From contig NZ_LACC01000025.1 of NCBI RefSeq assembly GCF_000967965.1, positions 39,755 to 103,754 on the forward strand: 64,000 nucleotides of DNA. The letters run 5' to 3'. The stretch is from Pseudomonas fluorescens. GTDB taxonomy: Bacteria > Pseudomonadota > Gammaproteobacteria > Pseudomonadales > Pseudomonadaceae. Positions 60,990-64,000 of this stretch are shown one piece after another. The translations under genes and the position numbers were made by a program. The notes below the pieces were generated by a model. The model saw only the letters and a program-made list of their open reading frames with translations, was not told the origin of the DNA and did no database searches. Numbering within the stretch: position 1 is the stretch's first letter; each line of letters begins with the position of its first letter.

Positions 60990-61392
60990 TTCTTATTTCC
61001 TTTGACGCAAAAAATTAATGACAGTCTCCTTCTCATGAAAGAGTACTGGGGCTGGTTGCAGGAGAGTAAGAAGACGTCGAACGGGATGTAGCTAACTTGT
61101 AGGCTACTGCCCAGGTCACGATTCCAAGCGACCCATGCAAACACAGTGAACAAACTCTACGCCAACTACGGGAGAAAAAACAAGCCCTGTGAAGGCCCCG
61201 TATTTCCTCAGGTTGATGGCAAAGTCAGTCCACTAGCGGGGGCTTATTCCCTGGTCTTGTTCAGTTGTTTTCGATCGTTATAAGCAAAGTTCATAATCGA
61301 AGCTTATAGCCAAACGGTGCACTGTTATATGGCGGTTGCGTTACACATTAGTGCACCGTTAACGCAACCGCGTTACTTATAGGAACATTCAA
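60990..61392 (-). other. gcvT-csp intergenic region
   Basis: No gene is seen in this 403-bp gap. It contains TATAAGC/GCTTATA (about 61279-61309), GTAGC/GCTAC (61088-61107) and the interleaved pair of long inverted repeats at 61313-61371, which is described separately. Composition is AT-richer than the flanking genes. The csp promoter and leader must lie here; I could not place a convincing -35. Confidence 0.6.
61313..61371. repeat. Two perfect long inverted repeats in interleaved (A-B-A'-B') order
   Basis: A is AACGGTGCACT (61313-61323), B is GCGGTTGCGTTA (61332-61343), A' is AGTGCACCGTT (61350-61360) and B' is TAACGCAACCGC (61360-61371). A pairs with A' (11 bp) and B with B' (12 bp), both perfect; A' and B' share one base. 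Either hairpin alone is strong, but they cannot form fully together. It lies 22 nt past the gcvT stop on the csp-proximal side. Confidence 0.9.
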
Positions 61393-62517
61393 TCAGCCGC
61401 GATAGTAGCGTTGTGGAACAAATGGCATTTTGCTTACAAGCAAAGGCACCTTTTTCCCACGAACGATCGCCCAAACCGGTGTGTCCAGTGCGATATAAGC
61501 GCTGTCGACATAACCCATGGCCAGCGGCCCGCCCAAGGTTGGCCCGAAACCGCCGCTGCAGACGCTACCGATGATGTCGCCGGCTTCGTTGACGATCTCG
61601 GCGCCTTCACGCACGGGTGTACGTTCCTGTGGTAACAAACCTACGCGTTTGCGGTTCACGCCTGCCTGTTGCTGGGCGAATACGCTTTCAGCGCCAGGGA
61701 AGCCGCCGGCCCGCGCACCATCGGCACGACGCGGCTTGGAGATCGCCCACAGCAGGCTCGCCTCAATCGGCGTGGTTTCGGTGTTCATGTCATGACCGTA
61801 CAGGCACAAACCCGCTTCCAGGCGCAGGGAGTCGCGGGCGCCAAGGCCGATGGCGGCCACTTCGGCTTCAGCGAGCAGCGCGCGAGCCAGGGCTTCGGCG
61901 TTCGCGGCGGGTACGGAGATTTCGAAACCGTCTTCACCGGTGTAACCCGAGCGGCTGGCAAAGCAGTCCACACCCAGCAGCTTCACGCGGGCGAACTGCA
62001 TGAAGGTCATCTTTGCAACTGTAGGGGCCAGGCGTGCCAGCACGGTCACGGCAGCCGGGCCTTGCAGGGCGAGCAGAGCGCGCTCTTCGAACAGCGGCTC
62101 GATCGTGCACTGGTCGCCAATGTGCTTGCGCAGGTGGGCCAGGTCCTGGTCCTTGCAGGCGGCGTTGACCACCAGGAACAGTTCGTCGTTGCCCAGGTTG
62201 GCGACCATCAGGTCGTCGAGGATGCCGCCCGTCGCATTGGTGAACATGGCGTAACGCTGCATGCCCACCGGCAGATCGATGATGTCCACCGGCACCAGCG
62301 TTTCCAGGGCCTTGGCGGCATTGGCGCCGGTCAGGCGGATCTGGCCCATGTGCGAGACATCGAACAGCCCGGCCTGATCACGGGTGTGCTGGTGTTCTTT
62401 CATCACGCCCAGCGGGTACTGGACGGGCATGTCGTAGCCGGCGAACGGCACCATGCGCGCGCCGAGTTCGATGTGCAGTGCGTGCAACGGGGTTTTCAAC
62501 AGTTGTTCGGTGGACAT
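61393..62517 (-). CDS. gcvT: Aminomethyltransferase (glycine-cleavage T protein)
   Basis: The protein has 374 residues. Folate-binding family motifs include MVPFAGYDMPVQYPLGVMKEH at the start, LFDVSHMGQI, SRSGYTGEDGFEISVP and GLGARDSLRLEAGLCLYGHD with the key Asp. It removes ammonia and transfers the methylene carbon of lipoyl-bound aminomethyl to tetrahydrofolate. sdaA is 36 nt upstream in the same orientation; in Pseudomonas this pair belongs to a gcvH-gcvP-glyA-sdaA-gcvT set, the rest of which would lie past the right edge. Confidence 0.96.
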   Translation of the reverse strand: MSTEQLLKTPLHALHIELGARMVPFAGYDMPVQYPLGVMKEHQHTRDQAGLFDVSHMGQIRLTGANAAKALETLVPVDIIDLPVGMQRYAMFTNATGGILDDLMVANLGNDELFLVVNAACKDQDLAHLRKHIGDQCTIEPLFEERALLALQGPAAVTVLARLAPTVAKMTFMQFARVKLLGVDCFASRSGYTGEDGFEISVPAANAEALARALLAEAEVAAIGLGARDSLRLEAGLCLYGHDMNTETTPIEASLLWAISKPRRADGARAGGFPGAESVFAQQQAGVNRKRVGLLPQERTPVREGAEIVNEAGDIIGSVCSGGFGPTLGGPLAMGYVDSAYIALDTPVWAIVRGKKVPLLVSKMPFVPQRYYRG

Positions 62518-62553
62518 ATTCAGCTCCTGAAGAAGGGTGCAGATGAGCGCGCA

Positions 62554-63930
<1,377 letters not shown>

Positions 63931-63978
63931 GGTGGTTCTCCGGTTTCTTGTTATAGGCGTATCACGGGAGATGCTTTG

Positions 63979-64000
63979 CGTAGGAGCTGCCGCAGGCTGC
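63979..64000. repeat. Partial REP unit of a third family at the right edge
   Basis: GTAGGAGCTGCCGCAGGCTGC matches the start of the CTGCCGCAG-core Pseudomonas REP type, cut by the window edge. The gap between sdaA and the next gene therefore carries a repeat. Confidence 0.6.

Noticed and set aside
61313..61371. H-type pseudoknot from the interleaved repeats
   Set aside because: The full stems leave zero or near-zero bases for a loop that would have to cross an 11-12 bp helix. Alternative hairpins are more realistic; a partial pseudoknot remains possible.

Overview
The window looks like chromosomal DNA of a Pseudomonas of the P. fluorescens group. The evidence is a GC-rich coding style, MvaT, an OprD porin, a Pal/OprL lipoprotein, class I fumarase, PykA, and abundant P. 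fluorescens-type REP doublets (core GGGAGCGAGCCTGCTCGCGA). Gene order matches, from memory, three blocks of the P. aeruginosa PAO1 map: about PA4333-PA4310, PA4404-PA4394 and PA0958-PA0976. Almost everything is core genome. The one clear accessory gene is an acyltransferase beside tRNA-Lys.

Layout. 1-3565: start of an MHS transporter behind a sigma-54 promoter with two upstream operator-like sites, then a DctB/DctD-type two-component pair reading toward it. 3710-10143: class I fumarase, a membrane diguanylate cyclase overlapping a ferredoxin reductase, an enoyl-CoA hydratase and pyruvate kinase. 10317-11294: a lipoprotein and a PilZ protein. 11332-18045: a six-gene operon with overlapping genes (RDD, SpoIIM, DUF4129, DUF4350, MoxR, DUF58). 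18233-21589: sbcB, mvaT, purU and a small ORF. 21640-27278: a deacetylase and glycosyltransferase pair, an amino-acid chemoreceptor with a sigma-28-like promoter, and a HerA-like ATPase. 27395-34660: a DciA-family gene, secA, argJ, a GST, a Nudix/ThiE-like fusion and a PduO-type adenosyltransferase. 34663-42961: an orphan PAS sensor kinase, panE, yajQ, mscS, oprD, a HIT protein, slyX and a membrane-anchored cold-shock-domain protein.

43501-56610: a ribbon-helix-helix protein, a zinc ribbon, aspS, yebC, ruvCAB, the complete tol-pal cluster (ybgC-tolQRAB-pal-cpoB), queE, queC and tRNA-Lys(UUU). 56886-64000: the OafA-like acyltransferase, nadA, a small RDD protein, a CspA-type protein, gcvT and sdaA.

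Functional themes: cyclic-di-GMP (cyclase, PilZ, YajQ), envelope maintenance (Tol-Pal, SecA, MscS, OprD), recombination and repair (RuvABC, SbcB, Nudix), and glycine/serine/one-carbon metabolism (gcvT, sdaA, purU). The best candidates for undescribed biology are the MoxR operon, the pair of perfect interleaved inverted repeats between gcvT and the csp gene (61313-61371), the membrane-anchored cold-shock-domain protein, and the tRNA-Lys cargo locus. No CRISPR array, transposase, integrase, rRNA or phage gene was seen.
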